The notes beneath the pieces were generated by a model. The model made no database searches, was not told the DNA's origin, and saw nothing but the letters and a program-made list of their open reading frames with translations. 64,000 bases of DNA, taken from Bacillus albus. GTDB lineage: Bacteria > Bacillota > Bacilli > Bacillales > Bacillaceae_G. The stretch covers positions 21,979-85,978 of the forward strand of contig NZ_MAOE01000082.1 in NCBI RefSeq assembly GCF_001884185.1. The letters are read 5' to 3'. The translations under genes were made by a program, and so were the position numbers. Each line of letters starts with the position of its first letter. Position 1 is the stretch's first letter. Shown here in pieces: positions 8,712 to 17,507 of this stretch.

Positions 8712-9377
8712 ATGTATACAACATTTCTATTTGATCTAGATGGAACATTGACTGATCCGAAAGAAGGGATTATTAATTCAGTACTGTATGCATTAAAAAA
8801 GGCTGGGATTGAAGAATTACATATAAGAGAGTTAGATTCATTTATTGGACCACCGATTCAGCAATCATTCATAGAGAGATATAATATGGGGGAAGGAGAA
8901 GTTGAACGAGCGGTTTTTTATTTTCGTGAGTATTTAAAGCAGCGTGGATTGTTAGAAAATAATGTATACGATGGTATTCCAAACCTTTTACAACAATTAA
9001 AAAATACCGGAAATCGTTTATTTATAGCAACTTCAAAACCTACTGTATTTGCAAAACAAGTACTAGATCATTTTCAATTAACGGATTATTTTGAAGATAT
9101 CGTTGGAAGTAATTTAGATGGTACAAGAATAAAGAAAGAAGAAATCATTGCTCATATTTTACAAACAAATGAAGAACTTAATAAAGAAGGAATTGTTATG
9201 ATTGGAGATAGAAAGCATGATATAATCGGTGCGAATTATAATGAGATTGCTTCAATTGGTGTTTTATACGGTTATGGTAGTGAAACAGAATTGACTGAAG
9301 TTGGTGCGACTCATATAGTAAATGATGTAAAAAAATTACATTATTTCTTGGTAGAAAATAGTTTGATAAAGAAGTAA
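8712..9377 (+). CDS. HAD-family hydrolase (phosphoglycolate phosphatase-like)
   Basis: This 221-residue protein has the HAD motifs in order: FDLDGTLTD (nucleophile Asp and acid/base Asp), TSKP (motif II), the Lys within the RIKKEE segment (motif III), and GDRKHDIIGA (motif IV acids). The helical cap after the first strand marks it as subfamily I, similar to Gph/PpaX phosphatases that dephosphorylate small sugar phosphates, phosphoglycolate or pyrophosphate. ATG 8712 follows GGGGGAAG by five bases and is preferred over GTG 8697. It is monocistronic, ending at a strong hairpin. The true substrate is unknown. Confidence 0.82.
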   Translation: MYTTFLFDLDGTLTDPKEGIINSVLYALKKAGIEELHIRELDSFIGPPIQQSFIERYNMGEGEVERAVFYFREYLKQRGLLENNVYDGIPNLLQQLKNTGNRLFIATSKPTVFAKQVLDHFQLTDYFEDIVGSNLDGTRIKKEEIIAHILQTNEELNKEGIVMIGDRKHDIIGANYNEIASIGVLYGYGSETELTEVGATHIVNDVKKLHYFLVENSLIKK

Positions 9378-9390
9378 ATATAGAGACTGA

Positions 9391-9443
9391 AAATCCCTTT
9401 ATAACGTATGACAATGAAATCGTTTATGTTTAAAGGGATTTTT
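9391..9443 (+). terminator. Intrinsic terminator after the HAD gene
   Basis: The arms AAATCCCTTTA and TAAAGGGATTT, with an inner AACG/CGTT pair, are followed by a T-run. Confidence 0.75.
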
Positions 9444-9582
9444 CATATGTAATCGAATACTTATAATTAGACATTTTTAGCATGAAAAATTTGTATGAAT
9501 TAGAGGAGGGATGTCAGAAATAAAAGATTAGTAGAACTATATCAATAAAAGTTTGAATTTTCAGTTTAAAGGAGGGGTATAA

Positions 9583-11022
9583 TTGGAGCTAGTTATTATA
9601 TTATTAGCACTTAGTTTACTTATGTTTGTAGCGTATAAAGGATTTTCTGTTATTTTATTTGCACCGATATTTGCATTATTTGCAGTATTTTTGACAGAGC
9701 CTAGTTTTGTATTACCTTTCTTTTCGAATATTTTTATGGAGAAAATGGTAGGTTTTATTAAACTGTATTTTCCTGTATTTTTACTTGGGGCAATTTTTGG
9801 AAAAGTAGTAGAAATGTCAGGAATTGCAGATTCGATTGCAAAGACAATTATAGAGTTAGTTGGTGAAAAACGTACAATATTAGCGATTGTATTAATGGGT
9901 GCTATCTTAACGTATAGTGGTGTTAGTGTGTATGTAGTAGTGTTTGCTGTATATCCGTTCGCAGCTAAGTTGTTTCGACAAGCGAATATTCCAAAACGTT
10001 TAATCCCTGGAACAATCGTTCTTGGAGCGGTTACGTTTACGATGGATGCGCTACCTGGATCACCACAAATTCAAAACGTAATACCTACGACGTTTTTTAA
10101 AACAGACATTTATGCTGCGCCGATACTTGGTATTGTAGGGGCAATTTTTGTACTTACGTTAGGGTTACTATATTTAGAGAGTAGACGTAAGAAGGCGAAA
10201 GCAGCAGGAGAAGGATATTTTGGTTTTAACGATAGGAATACGGAAATGGCAGCTTCTTTACAAGCAGAACAAAAAGATATGCCGCTGGTTAAAAATATTG
10301 AAATTACAAGAGCACAGCAAGTAATTGCTTTTATACCACTTATTTTAGTAGGTGTAATGAATAAAGTTTTTACTATTATGATACCGAAGTGGTATCCAAA
10401 TGGTTTTGATTTTTCAGCTATTGGTATGAAATCATTTGGAAAAGTAGAATTAAGTGCAGTAGTTGGAATCTGGTCAGTAGAATTGGCACTTATTATAGGT
10501 ATAGTAACAACGTTATTATTATATTGGAAACGTGTAGTAACAGGATTTCAAGCTGGATTAAATACAAGTATTGGTGGAGCGCTACTTGCAACGATGAATA
10601 CAGGAGCTGAGTTTGGATTCGGTGGTGTCATCGCAGCACTTCCAGGATTTGCGATTATGAGAGATGGTATTTCTGCCACATTCACAAATCCTCTTGTGAA
10701 TGGAGCAGTCACGACGAATATTTTAGCTGGAATTACAGGTTCTGCATCAGGAGGAATGGGGATTGTTTTAAGTGCGATGGGAGATAAGTTTATTGCAGCG
10801 GCCAATCAATTCGATATTCCATTAGAAGTAATGCATCGTATCGTGTCAATGGCATCAGGAGGAATGGATACATTACCACATAACGGAGCAATTATTACTA
10901 TTCTTACAGTTACAGGTTTAACACATAAACAGTCATATAAAGATATATTTGCAATTACTGTTTTGAAAACGGTTGCTGTATTTTTAGTTATTGCATTCTA
11001 TACAGTAACAGGAATTTATTAA
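9583..11022 (+). CDS. GntP-family proton-coupled permease
   Basis: This 479-residue protein has about 12-14 hydrophobic segments. The GntP-like features are the LGAIFGKVVEMSGIADSIA block, an internal-repeat second half with GALLATMNTGAEFGFGG, and the signature GGMDTLPHNGAIIT near the end. The family takes up gluconate and related hydroxy acids; other members carry citrate or 3-hydroxybutyrate-type substrates. It starts at TTG 9583 behind AAAGGAGG, the only start with a good ribosome site. It lies 44-50 bases before an iron-dependent alcohol dehydrogenase gene and probably feeds it a hydroxy acid. It is not close in sequence to the gntP gene at 55 kb, so it is a second specificity. Confidence 0.82.
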   Translation: MELVIILLALSLLMFVAYKGFSVILFAPIFALFAVFLTEPSFVLPFFSNIFMEKMVGFIKLYFPVFLLGAIFGKVVEMSGIADSIAKTIIELVGEKRTILAIVLMGAILTYSGVSVYVVVFAVYPFAAKLFRQANIPKRLIPGTIVLGAVTFTMDALPGSPQIQNVIPTTFFKTDIYAAPILGIVGAIFVLTLGLLYLESRRKKAKAAGEGYFGFNDRNTEMAASLQAEQKDMPLVKNIEITRAQQVIAFIPLILVGVMNKVFTIMIPKWYPNGFDFSAIGMKSFGKVELSAVVGIWSVELALIIGIVTTLLLYWKRVVTGFQAGLNTSIGGALLATMNTGAEFGFGGVIAALPGFAIMRDGISATFTNPLVNGAVTTNILAGITGSASGGMGIVLSAMGDKFIAAANQFDIPLEVMHRIVSMASGGMDTLPHNGAIITILTVTGLTHKQSYKDIFAITVLKTVAVFLVIAFYTVTGIY

Positions 11023-11074
11023 GTCGATATTTTATAAACTAAAATATTAATTAGGGTAAGAAGGGGTGGAGTAC

Positions 11075-12277
11075 TTGCAAGAAGTTGCTGAGTTTCGTAT
11101 GCCGAAGTCTGTATTATATGGAAGAAATTCGCTTGAAAAGCTGGGGGAACAATCTAAGAAGTTGGGGAAAAGAGCGTTTATAGTTACGGATACAATTATG
11201 GAGGAGTTAGGATATGTTGAGAGGTGTATACAACAACTAAATACGAAAGGTATTACAGTTATTACATATAATAAAGTAAATGCTGAGCCTACCAATATAC
11301 ACGTGTTAGAAGCGTTAACTATTTGTAAAGAAAGAAAGTGTGATTTTATTATCGGTATTGGTGGTGGAAGTTGTATCGATGCAGCGAAAGCAGTCGCGGT
11401 GTTATATACTAATGGTGGAGAAGTGGAAGATTATGTCCAAAAGGATATGGAAATAGACAATGATCCGCTACCACTTATTGCAATCCCAACAACTTCTGGT
11501 ACTGGGTCGGAAGTAACAAGTGTAGCAGTAATTACGAATAAACGAACACATGTAAAAATGATGATGAAACATCCAAGTTTTACCCCACAAGTAGCGATTA
11601 TTGACCCAATTTTAACGCGTTCGGTTCCACCTCATATTACAGCAGCAACAGGGATAGATGCTTTATGTCATGCAGTCGAAGCATATATTTCTAGAGTTTC
11701 ACAATCACTTACAGATGTACTAGCTCTTTCCGCCATTGAAAGTATTATGAAATATTTACGTATTGCATATGAAGACGGAGAGAATATGGAGGCAAGAGAA
11801 GCGATGATGATAGCATCCTTACAAGCTGGAATCGCATTTTCAAATGCATCTGTTACATTAGTTCATGGAATGTCAAGACCAGTAGGAGCGTTATTTCATG
11901 TACCACATGGTATATCAAATGCGATACTATTACCTACAGTTTTAGAATATACAAAAGTGAGTGCAGTAAAAAGACTAGCGGAAATTGGACGTTGTTTCAA
12001 TAAAGATATGTATTCCTATTGTGATGATGAAGTAGCCGACTACACGCTGAGGGAAATAAAAAAACTTTGTTTTGATCTTCGTATCCCAAACTTAAAAGAA
12101 TACGGAATTGGTGAGGTTGAGTTTGAAAAAGCTATTTCTAAAATGGCGTCTGATGCAATTGAAAGTGGAAGTCCAGCAAATAATCCACGTGTGCCATCAT
12201 ATGATAAAATTAAACAGTTATATCGAGAATGTTTTCATTATCAATATGAAGATTCTATAAAAATATTAGATAATTAA
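11075..12277 (+). CDS. Iron-containing alcohol dehydrogenase
   Basis: The 400-residue type III dehydrogenase has an N-terminal NAD(P) domain with IGIGGGSCIDAAK and IPTTSGTGSEVT. The C-terminal helical domain supplies the metal ligands in ATGIDALCHAVEAY, LVHGMSRP and HVPHG. Members oxidise alcohols or hydroxy acids, for example 4-hydroxybutyrate, lactaldehyde or butanol. TTG 11075 lies eight or so bases after AGAAGGGG and is preferred; GTG 11066 nearly abuts that site. It forms a two-gene unit with the GntP permease, which argues for catabolism of an imported hydroxy acid. The substrate is inference. Confidence 0.87.
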   Translation: MQEVAEFRMPKSVLYGRNSLEKLGEQSKKLGKRAFIVTDTIMEELGYVERCIQQLNTKGITVITYNKVNAEPTNIHVLEALTICKERKCDFIIGIGGGSCIDAAKAVAVLYTNGGEVEDYVQKDMEIDNDPLPLIAIPTTSGTGSEVTSVAVITNKRTHVKMMMKHPSFTPQVAIIDPILTRSVPPHITAATGIDALCHAVEAYISRVSQSLTDVLALSAIESIMKYLRIAYEDGENMEAREAMMIASLQAGIAFSNASVTLVHGMSRPVGALFHVPHGISNAILLPTVLEYTKVSAVKRLAEIGRCFNKDMYSYCDDEVADYTLREIKKLCFDLRIPNLKEYGIGEVEFEKAISKMASDAIESGSPANNPRVPSYDKIKQLYRECFHYQYEDSIKILDN

Positions 12278-12316
12278 TTTCAGAATATTCTTATAAAATT
12301 TCCTTGGAAATAGTTA

Positions 12317-12355
12317 AAACAAGACTTTATATTTTAAACGTAAAGTCTTGTTTTA
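12317..12355 (+). terminator. Intrinsic terminator after the GntP/alcohol dehydrogenase unit
   Basis: The arms AAACAAGACTTTA and TAAAGTCTTGTTT are followed by a T-run. Confidence 0.85.
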
Positions 12356-12424
12356 TTATGTATAATATATATAATAAAATGTTTTAATTAGCTGAAAAAT
12401 AGTGTGAGGTAGGTGTATGTTTTT

Positions 12425-13111
12425 ATGAAAACAATAGGTTTAATTGGTGGTATGAGTTGGGAATCAACGTCTGAATATTATCGAATCGTAAATGAAGAAA
12501 TAAAAGAGAGATTAGGAGGATTACATTCAGCAAAATGTATGATTTATAGTGTGGACTTTGAAGAGATTGAACGATTCCAGTCTAACGGAGATTGGAATGG
12601 CGCAGGAGAAGTATTAGGGAATGCAGCATACGCGTTACAGAGCGGTGGAGCGGATTTTATAATTATTTGCACGAATACAATGCATAAAGTAGTTGAGAAA
12701 ATAAAGGAGAATATACATATTCCAGTTTTACATATCGCTGATGCAACAGCGAAAGAAATGAAAAGGAAAGACATTCAAACAGTTGGTTTGCTTGGAACTA
12801 AATATACAATGGAGCAAGATTTCTATAAGTTACGCATAGAAGAAAATCATATAAATGTAATGATTCCATCAAAAAAGGATAGAGAAAAGATAAACGAAGT
12901 AATATATACAGAATTGTGTTTAGGAAAGGTAACACCTCAATCTAGGGAGTATTATAAAAGAGTAATAGAAGGTCTAGTACAAGAAGGGGCCCAAGGGATC
13001 ATATTAGGCTGTACAGAAATAGGATTATTAATAAAGCAAGAAGACGTATCAGTTCCAATATTTGACACAACTCATATACATGCAGTTGAAGCAGTTAATT
13101 TCGCTTTATGA
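12425..13111 (+). CDS. Aspartate/glutamate racemase family protein
   Basis: This 228-residue protein begins with GLIGGMSWESTSEYY, the N-terminal fingerprint of the aspartate racemase branch. The two catalytic cysteines sit in ICTNTMHK (about residue 83) and LGCTEIGLL (about 197). Such enzymes are PLP-independent and interconvert L- and D-Asp or Glu by two-base chemistry; the genuine substrate can also be another amino acid, as in YgeA. ATG 12425 is preferred to GTG 12413 because GAGGTAGGTG lies about nine bases upstream. It is monocistronic with its own AT-rich promoter region. Confidence 0.85.
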   Translation: MKTIGLIGGMSWESTSEYYRIVNEEIKERLGGLHSAKCMIYSVDFEEIERFQSNGDWNGAGEVLGNAAYALQSGGADFIIICTNTMHKVVEKIKENIHIPVLHIADATAKEMKRKDIQTVGLLGTKYTMEQDFYKLRIEENHINVMIPSKKDREKINEVIYTELCLGKVTPQSREYYKRVIEGLVQEGAQGIILGCTEIGLLIKQEDVSVPIFDTTHIHAVEAVNFAL

Positions 13112-13156
13112 AATAGATTATAATTATATTATGTAACTTAGTTCGTGTGTGTGGAA

Positions 13157-13171
13157 AACATTCAGAAAATA
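13157..13171 (+). promoter_or_regulatory. Weak CodY-like site upstream of trmO
   Basis: AACATTCAGAAAATA matches 12 of 15 consensus positions and lies about 40 bases before the trmO start. This is suggestive only. Confidence 0.25.
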
Positions 13172-13210
13172 TTTTATAATGTAAGTGGTTACATTTAAGG
13201 GGGAATGCGT

Positions 13211-13684
13211 ATGTTTTCAGTTCAACCAATCGCATTTGTACATAATGAAAGAAAGGAAATAAAAGATGATGAGTGGGGAGAAGTAGGATCCTATATTACT
13301 TTAACGGAAATGTATACAGAAGAAAGTATACAAGGGATTGAAGATTTTTCTCATATTGAAGTTGTTTTTTATTTTCATAAAGTAACGGATGAACAAATTC
13401 AATATTTTGCTAGACATCCTAGAAATAATAATGATTATCCTAAAGTAGGGATTTTTGCACAGCGCGGGAAAAATCGTCCAAATCGCATAGGAGCAACAAT
13501 TGTAAAGGTGATCAAAAGAGAAGGTAAATCAATTATTGTTGAGGGGTTAGATGCTATTGATGGCACCCCTATATTGGATATAAAGCCGGTAATGAAAGAG
13601 TTTATGCCGAAAGAAGAAATTGTACAGCCTAAATGGGCAACGGATATAATGAAACAGTATTGGAAGGGGAATGGAGTAAAATGA
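13211..13684 (+). CDS. trmO: tRNA (N6-threonylcarbamoyladenosine37-N6)-methyltransferase TrmO
   Basis: The protein of about 157 residues has the all-beta TrmO/YaeB fold. Visible blocks are IAFVHNERKE at the start, WGEVGSYITL, FSHIEVVFYFH, then RHPRNNN and the signature FAQRGKNRPNRIGAT. VEGLDAIDGTPILDIKP closes the SAM site. The enzyme methylates t6A at position 37 of threonine tRNAs, tuning ACY decoding. The C-terminal extension of E. coli TsaA is absent, as is usual in Bacillus. ATG 13211 is eight bases after AGGGGG; ATG 13205 is too close. Its TGA overlaps the next gene's ATG (ATGA), so the pair is translationally coupled. Confidence 0.85.
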   Translation: MFSVQPIAFVHNERKEIKDDEWGEVGSYITLTEMYTEESIQGIEDFSHIEVVFYFHKVTDEQIQYFARHPRNNNDYPKVGIFAQRGKNRPNRIGATIVKVIKREGKSIIVEGLDAIDGTPILDIKPVMKEFMPKEEIVQPKWATDIMKQYWKGNGVK

Positions 13685-14121
13685 GAATATATGAGGCAAC
13701 AATTGCAGATTTAGATGGACTAGCATCAGTTTTTAATAACTATCGTATGTTTTATAGACAAGATTCCGATATAGAAGGAGCAAAAGTATTTTTAAGAAAT
13801 CGAATGGAGAGAAAAGAATCCGTTATTTTCGTGGCAGTTGAAGACGGTGAATATATTGGATTCACGCAATTATATCCATCATTTTCTTCTATTTCGATGA
13901 AAGAATTATGGATATTAAATGATCTGTTTGTACAAGCTACTAAGCGCGGAGCAGGAACAGGAAAAAAATTATTAGAAGCTGCTAAAGAATTCGCCTTAGA
14001 AAATGGTGCAAAAGGTGTAAAATTACAAACGGAGATTGATAATTTATCAGCGCAGCGATTATATGCTGAAAATGGTTATTTGAGAGATAATCGTTATTTC
14101 CATTATGAATTGACGTTTTAA
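13681..14121 (+). CDS. GNAT-family N-acetyltransferase
   Basis: This 146-residue protein has a GNAT core. The N-terminal RIYEATIADLDGLASVFNN strand-helix, the beta4 segment LWILNDLFVQ and the acetyl-CoA pyrophosphate loop KRGAGTGKKLL (the R/QxxGxG/A motif) are followed by LYAENGYLRD. The acyl acceptor is unknown. The ATG overlaps the trmO stop codon as ATGA, so the two are coexpressed. Convergence with the HAD-IIIA gene is separated by a bidirectional hairpin. Confidence 0.82.
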   Translation: MRIYEATIADLDGLASVFNNYRMFYRQDSDIEGAKVFLRNRMERKESVIFVAVEDGEYIGFTQLYPSFSSISMKELWILNDLFVQATKRGAGTGKKLLEAAKEFALENGAKGVKLQTEIDNLSAQRLYAENGYLRDNRYFHYELTF

Positions 14122-14130
14122 AAAATATTA

Positions 14131-14174
14131 GATGAAAAGAGGCGCATTCATTTTGAAGGTGTCTCTTTTCATTT
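14131..14174. terminator. Bidirectional terminator
   Basis: The arms GATGAAAAGAG and CTCTTTTCATT sit between the converging GNAT and HAD-IIIA genes. Confidence 0.7.
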
Positions 14175-14177
14175 GCA

Positions 14178-14705
14178 TTATAGTTGATTTAAAACCCAAT
14201 TTGTCGCATCTTCAAAGTTTTCTGCAATGTAGTTTGGTTCAATATGTGCCCACTTGTCTCGGTACGTATGTAAAGCGTCGTATCCAGCGCCTGTTCGTAC
14301 TAAAATTGTTGTCGCATTCACTTTTGCTCCCGCAACGATATCAGTCCAGCGATCACCAATTACAGCACATTGTGTTAAATCAAGCCCATGTTTTTCCGCT
14401 GCTTGCAGAAGCATACCTGTACTTGGTTTCCGACATTCACAACCATCACCATGTTTATGAGGACATACGTAAATATCATCAAAACCGAAGCCTTCTAATT
14501 CTTGTACAAAATCTGCTACAGTTGCTATCCCGTCAGCGATACCTGGCTGGTTTGTAAAAGAGAAAATTTTTATATGATTAGCTTTTAGTTTTTGTAAGGA
14601 TGTTTTTGTAAAAGGAAATAATGTAAATGATCCTGGGTAATGTATTGTAGTATCGCCACCAATTGTACCGTCACGGTCAATGAAAATTGCTTGAAAGTTT
14701 GTCAT
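14178..14705 (-). CDS. HAD-IIIA phosphatase (GmhB / histidinol-phosphatase-like)
   Basis: This 175-residue HAD protein without a large cap has FIDRDGTIGGD (catalytic aspartates), SFTNQPG (motif II) and a zinc-binding loop CPHKHGDGCECRKP with Cys and His ligands. GDRWTDIVAGAKV (motif IV) closes the active site. The zinc loop is typical of D-glycero-D-manno-heptose bisphosphate phosphatases and histidinol phosphatases. No heptose or histidine genes are near, so the physiological substrate is unclear. It is 30 bases downstream of a GNAT gene read in the same direction, suggesting an operon on the minus strand. Confidence 0.85.
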   Translation of the reverse strand: MTNFQAIFIDRDGTIGGDTTIHYPGSFTLFPFTKTSLQKLKANHIKIFSFTNQPGIADGIATVADFVQELEGFGFDDIYVCPHKHGDGCECRKPSTGMLLQAAEKHGLDLTQCAVIGDRWTDIVAGAKVNATTILVRTGAGYDALHTYRDKWAHIEPNYIAENFEDATNWVLNQL

Positions 14706-14734
14706 AGTTATAGTCCTTTCCGTGAAAAAGTAGT

Positions 14735-15166
14735 TTAAAAATATTTTACAAATCGGTAACCATTTACTTCATATCCTAATTTTTTGTAAAAAGGATGAGC
14801 CTCTACTCTTTTTGTTCCACTAACTAGCCATGTGCCGATACAATTATGTATCTTTGCTAATTGCTCAGCATAATCCATTAATACTTGCCCAATGCCTTTC
14901 CGTCGTATTGTAGAATCAACGCTAATAATTGAAATTTCCCCATAACGAGTTACATCTTCTAAATTTTCACGTATACGAAACCCAAGTAATCCAAATATAG
15001 TTTCGTCTTCCTCATAAACATATAAAAAATCAAAAGGACTCATTTGTACGAATTGCAATCGGTTGTTCATATCTTCATAGGAAATAGAGGAACCTTTTAA
15101 TTCTTTCGTCAAAGAGCAAAGCGCATCTATATCGTCTATCGTCGCTTCACGAATTTGAAAAGACAT
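14735..15166 (-). CDS. GNAT-family N-acetyltransferase
   Basis: The protein of about 143 residues has the GNAT layout: IREATIDDIDALCSL at the N-terminus, GEISIISVDSTIRRKGIGQVLM with the RRKGIG acetyl-CoA loop, then the C-terminal FYKKLGYEVNGYRFVK. The motif SGTKRVEAHPFYKKLGY resembles aminoglycoside or small-molecule acetyltransferases common in Bacillus, but the acceptor cannot be named. The ATG at 15166 has GGAGTGG about six bases upstream. GTG 15175 abuts the same site and is less likely. Confidence 0.8.
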   Translation of the reverse strand: MSFQIREATIDDIDALCSLTKELKGSSISYEDMNNRLQFVQMSPFDFLYVYEEDETIFGLLGFRIRENLEDVTRYGEISIISVDSTIRRKGIGQVLMDYAEQLAKIHNCIGTWLVSGTKRVEAHPFYKKLGYEVNGYRFVKYF

Positions 15167-15319
15167 ATTATCCACTCCAATAAAATGTAATCAAACATTT
15201 ATTATTCTGTTAAAAAATATTTTTTCCTGCTAGGAAAGTAAATAGTTTATAATGATATATAAATAGTTATATGTTATTCTTTTCCTTGTTTGTATTGGAA
15301 ATGGAAAGAAGGGGAATGT

Positions 15320-16030
15320 ATGTTAGAAGTAAATATCCGCTCTGCTGGATATGAAATAGGTGAAAAAACAATTCATGATATTGCCTTTTCGATTGAGCAA
15401 GGCGAATTAGTTGCTCTTATTGGCGCAAATGGTGCCGGGAAAAGTACAACGATAAAAACGATGCTTGGGTTACTTGTAAATGTGAATGGTGAAATATCAT
15501 TTGGTGAAAAGAAAAATCCTTATGCATACGTGCCCGAACATCCAACTTATTATGATTATTTGACGCTCTGGGAACATATTGAATTATTAATGGCTGCTCG
15601 AGGGAACGAAGTAGGGAGCTGGGAAAGGAAAGCGGAAGAGTTATTACATATGTTTCGAATGGATAAGCATAAACATGAGTATTTATCAAAGTTTTCAAAA
15701 GGGATGAAACAAAAATCGATGCTCATTTTGGCGTTTTTAACTGAACCAGATTTTTATATCATTGATGAACCTTTTATCGGTTTAGATCCAGTAGCTACGA
15801 AAGAATTTTTAAGTTATTTATATAAAGAAAAAGAACGTGGCGCGGGTATATTACTTTGTACGCACGTATTAGACACAGCTGAAAGAATTTGTGAAAGATT
15901 TTTACTCATTTCACAAGGTACATTAGTTGCAGATGGACATTTAGAAGCAATCCAAACGTTAGCAGAAATGCCAGGGAGTTCATTATTAGACTGTTTTGAT
16001 GTAATTGTAAGGCGTGAACAACATGATTAA
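15320..16030 (+). CDS. ABC transporter ATP-binding protein (EcsA-like)
   Basis: This 236-residue nucleotide-binding subunit has Walker A GANGAGKST, a signature-like LSKFSKGMKQK in place of canonical LSGGQ, Walker B FYIIDEPFIGLDP and the H-loop CTHVLDTAER. The SKGMKQK form of the signature is typical of EcsA and related exporters. It energises the membrane protein encoded next, whose ATG overlaps this gene's end by eight bases. B. subtilis EcsAB affects secretion, sporulation and competence through regulated proteolysis, and YthPQ is a close paralogue pair; which of the two this is cannot be decided by eye. ATG 15320 follows GAAGGGGA. Confidence 0.85.
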   Translation: MLEVNIRSAGYEIGEKTIHDIAFSIEQGELVALIGANGAGKSTTIKTMLGLLVNVNGEISFGEKKNPYAYVPEHPTYYDYLTLWEHIELLMAARGNEVGSWERKAEELLHMFRMDKHKHEYLSKFSKGMKQKSMLILAFLTEPDFYIIDEPFIGLDPVATKEFLSYLYKEKERGAGILLCTHVLDTAERICERFLLISQGTLVADGHLEAIQTLAEMPGSSLLDCFDVIVRREQHD

Positions 16031-17222
16031 ACAACAATTTTATAAAAGATTGCGCCATGAACTGGGCCGCAAATGGAAGTCCATACGTTCTATAACGGAT
16101 TGGACAGTTGCACTATATATTATTATTCCAGTATTTATATTTATGGGGATTTATTATCGTTCACTATGGACGGAAGAATTATCGATGGGAGAGACTATTT
16201 ATTTCGGATTAGGTCTACTCGCATTTTATGTGATTACATATGGAAGAGGAGTTCGCTCATTTTTTGAGCAAGCGGATAGTTTATTTTTAATTTCGTATCC
16301 CGCTCACATGCAAAAATTAATCCAGTATGGCATGACATATACATTTATTCGAATAGCAATAACGAATGTATTAGTAGTTGTTGCGATGTTACCAGTGTTG
16401 ATGAAAAGTATTGGAGTGACGAAGATACAAGTCGTATTATTTTGGCTATTCTTTACTGTATTTCGATTTCTGTTGTCGTTATTAACGAGATTTATTCATG
16501 TACGTGTGGGGAAACGATGGCTACTATGGATTACAAAAAATGTAATATTTTCTATAAGTCTATCCTTTTTCGGATTGAGTTTGTTTCTTATTTATAAAAA
16601 TCCATTTTATTCTATACTAAGTATAGGTCTAGCAGTTTTTCTAATTATCGTATTGATAACAGAAAAATTAAATTATAAAAATTACTTTTTTAAAGAAATT
16701 GAGAAAGAAAAAGAAGAAAGTATGCGCTGGACGAGCGGGATTATGCAAGTTGGTGGTCATGCAGCTAAACCGAGTAGTTCGAATAAAAAGCCGTGGATGT
16801 TTCCGCGTTCTAAAAAGTTTTTAGGAAAGAAAACGGATTATCGTATTGTTGAATCCTTTTTAAAAGAATTTTTCCGTACAAGTAGTGCACGAATATTTTA
16901 TATTCAAATTGTATGTATAAGCACTGTCAGTATTATTATGAGTCCGAAATGGATTGCAGCTATTATTCTTGCATTTGCTTTATTTGCAATTTCCCGCTAT
17001 GCACGCGATTATTGGACTGAGTTTGCGAAAAAAATGTTTCTTCATTTATATTGTGATGAAGGCAAATTACTATTGTTAAGATGGAAGGCAGATCGCTATT
17101 TATTACTTCCAGTAATACTTTTATATGGAATAGTTATACTTTCTCATTTTTATTTATTACCAGCTGTAATTGCTGGAGTCATTTTTATAGTATGGATTGG
17201 TTGGATAGTATTCTTACCATAG
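16023..17222 (+). CDS. ABC transporter permease (EcsB-like)
   Basis: This 399-residue membrane protein has eight or so hydrophobic segments. They lie in an N-terminal group (about 30-190), after a charged cytoplasmic stretch (about 215-275 with many Lys/Glu), and in a C-terminal group (about 285-395). The start LRHELGRKWKSIRSITDW and the size of about 400 residues fit EcsB. It forms the membrane part of the exporter with the preceding ATPase. ATG 16023 lies inside the end of the ATPase gene, indicating coupled translation. A terminator directly follows. Confidence 0.82.
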   Translation: MIKQQFYKRLRHELGRKWKSIRSITDWTVALYIIIPVFIFMGIYYRSLWTEELSMGETIYFGLGLLAFYVITYGRGVRSFFEQADSLFLISYPAHMQKLIQYGMTYTFIRIAITNVLVVVAMLPVLMKSIGVTKIQVVLFWLFFTVFRFLLSLLTRFIHVRVGKRWLLWITKNVIFSISLSFFGLSLFLIYKNPFYSILSIGLAVFLIIVLITEKLNYKNYFFKEIEKEKEESMRWTSGIMQVGGHAAKPSSSNKKPWMFPRSKKFLGKKTDYRIVESFLKEFFRTSSARIFYIQIVCISTVSIIMSPKWIAAIILAFALFAISRYARDYWTEFAKKMFLHLYCDEGKLLLLRWKADRYLLLPVILLYGIVILSHFYLLPAVIAGVIFIVWIGWIVFLP

Positions 17223-17251
17223 AAAAAAGAGCCGAAAAATGGCTCTTTTTT
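17223..17251. terminator. Bidirectional terminator
   Basis: The arms AAAAAAGAGCC and GGCTCTTTTTT lie between the ecsB-like gene and the convergent microprotein gene, whose stop codon starts at the next base. Confidence 0.88.
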
Positions 17252-17329
17252 CTAATCCGTAACACATTGATAAATAAAATATACTAAAACGAGTATGCTT
17301 GCGGCGGAATACATGGCATCTAAAGTCAT
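17252..17329 (-). CDS. Predicted 25-residue single-pass membrane microprotein
   Basis: On the minus strand an ATG at 17329 opens a 25-codon frame ending in TAG at 17252. It is preceded by an exceptionally strong ribosome site, GAGGAGGAG, five or six bases upstream. The product starts MTLDAMYSAASI, continues into a hydrophobic VLVYFIY core and ends QCVTD, so a single membrane helix with a short acidic tail is predicted. The shared terminator lies right after its stop. The shape recalls KdpF-like or other small regulatory membrane peptides, but no kdp genes are near and I do not recognise a family. It faces ecsAB convergently. Confidence 0.6.
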   Translation of the reverse strand: MTLDAMYSAASILVLVYFIYQCVTD

Positions 17330-17507
17330 CGGATCTCCTCCTCATTATTGTTGTATTTTTATTGTATGAAATCTTACAATTTCATATTCAAGTGAAAAAT
17401 ATGTGAACGTTAACAAAATTGTAAAGTGCAAAAATTACAATCATTTTGTATAATAGAGAAAACAACCGTTATATAAAATATAATGAGTGAAAGGGGAGGA
17501 AACATAC

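Noticed and set aside
9557-9571. CodY-like AATTTTCAGTTTAAA before the GntP-family gene
   Set aside because: Only the left half fits the consensus, and the right half has several mismatches.
14132-14557. Plus-strand open frame opposite the HAD-IIIA gene
   Set aside because: The minus strand encodes intact HAD and zinc-loop motifs; the plus reading has no recognisable features and runs through a terminator.
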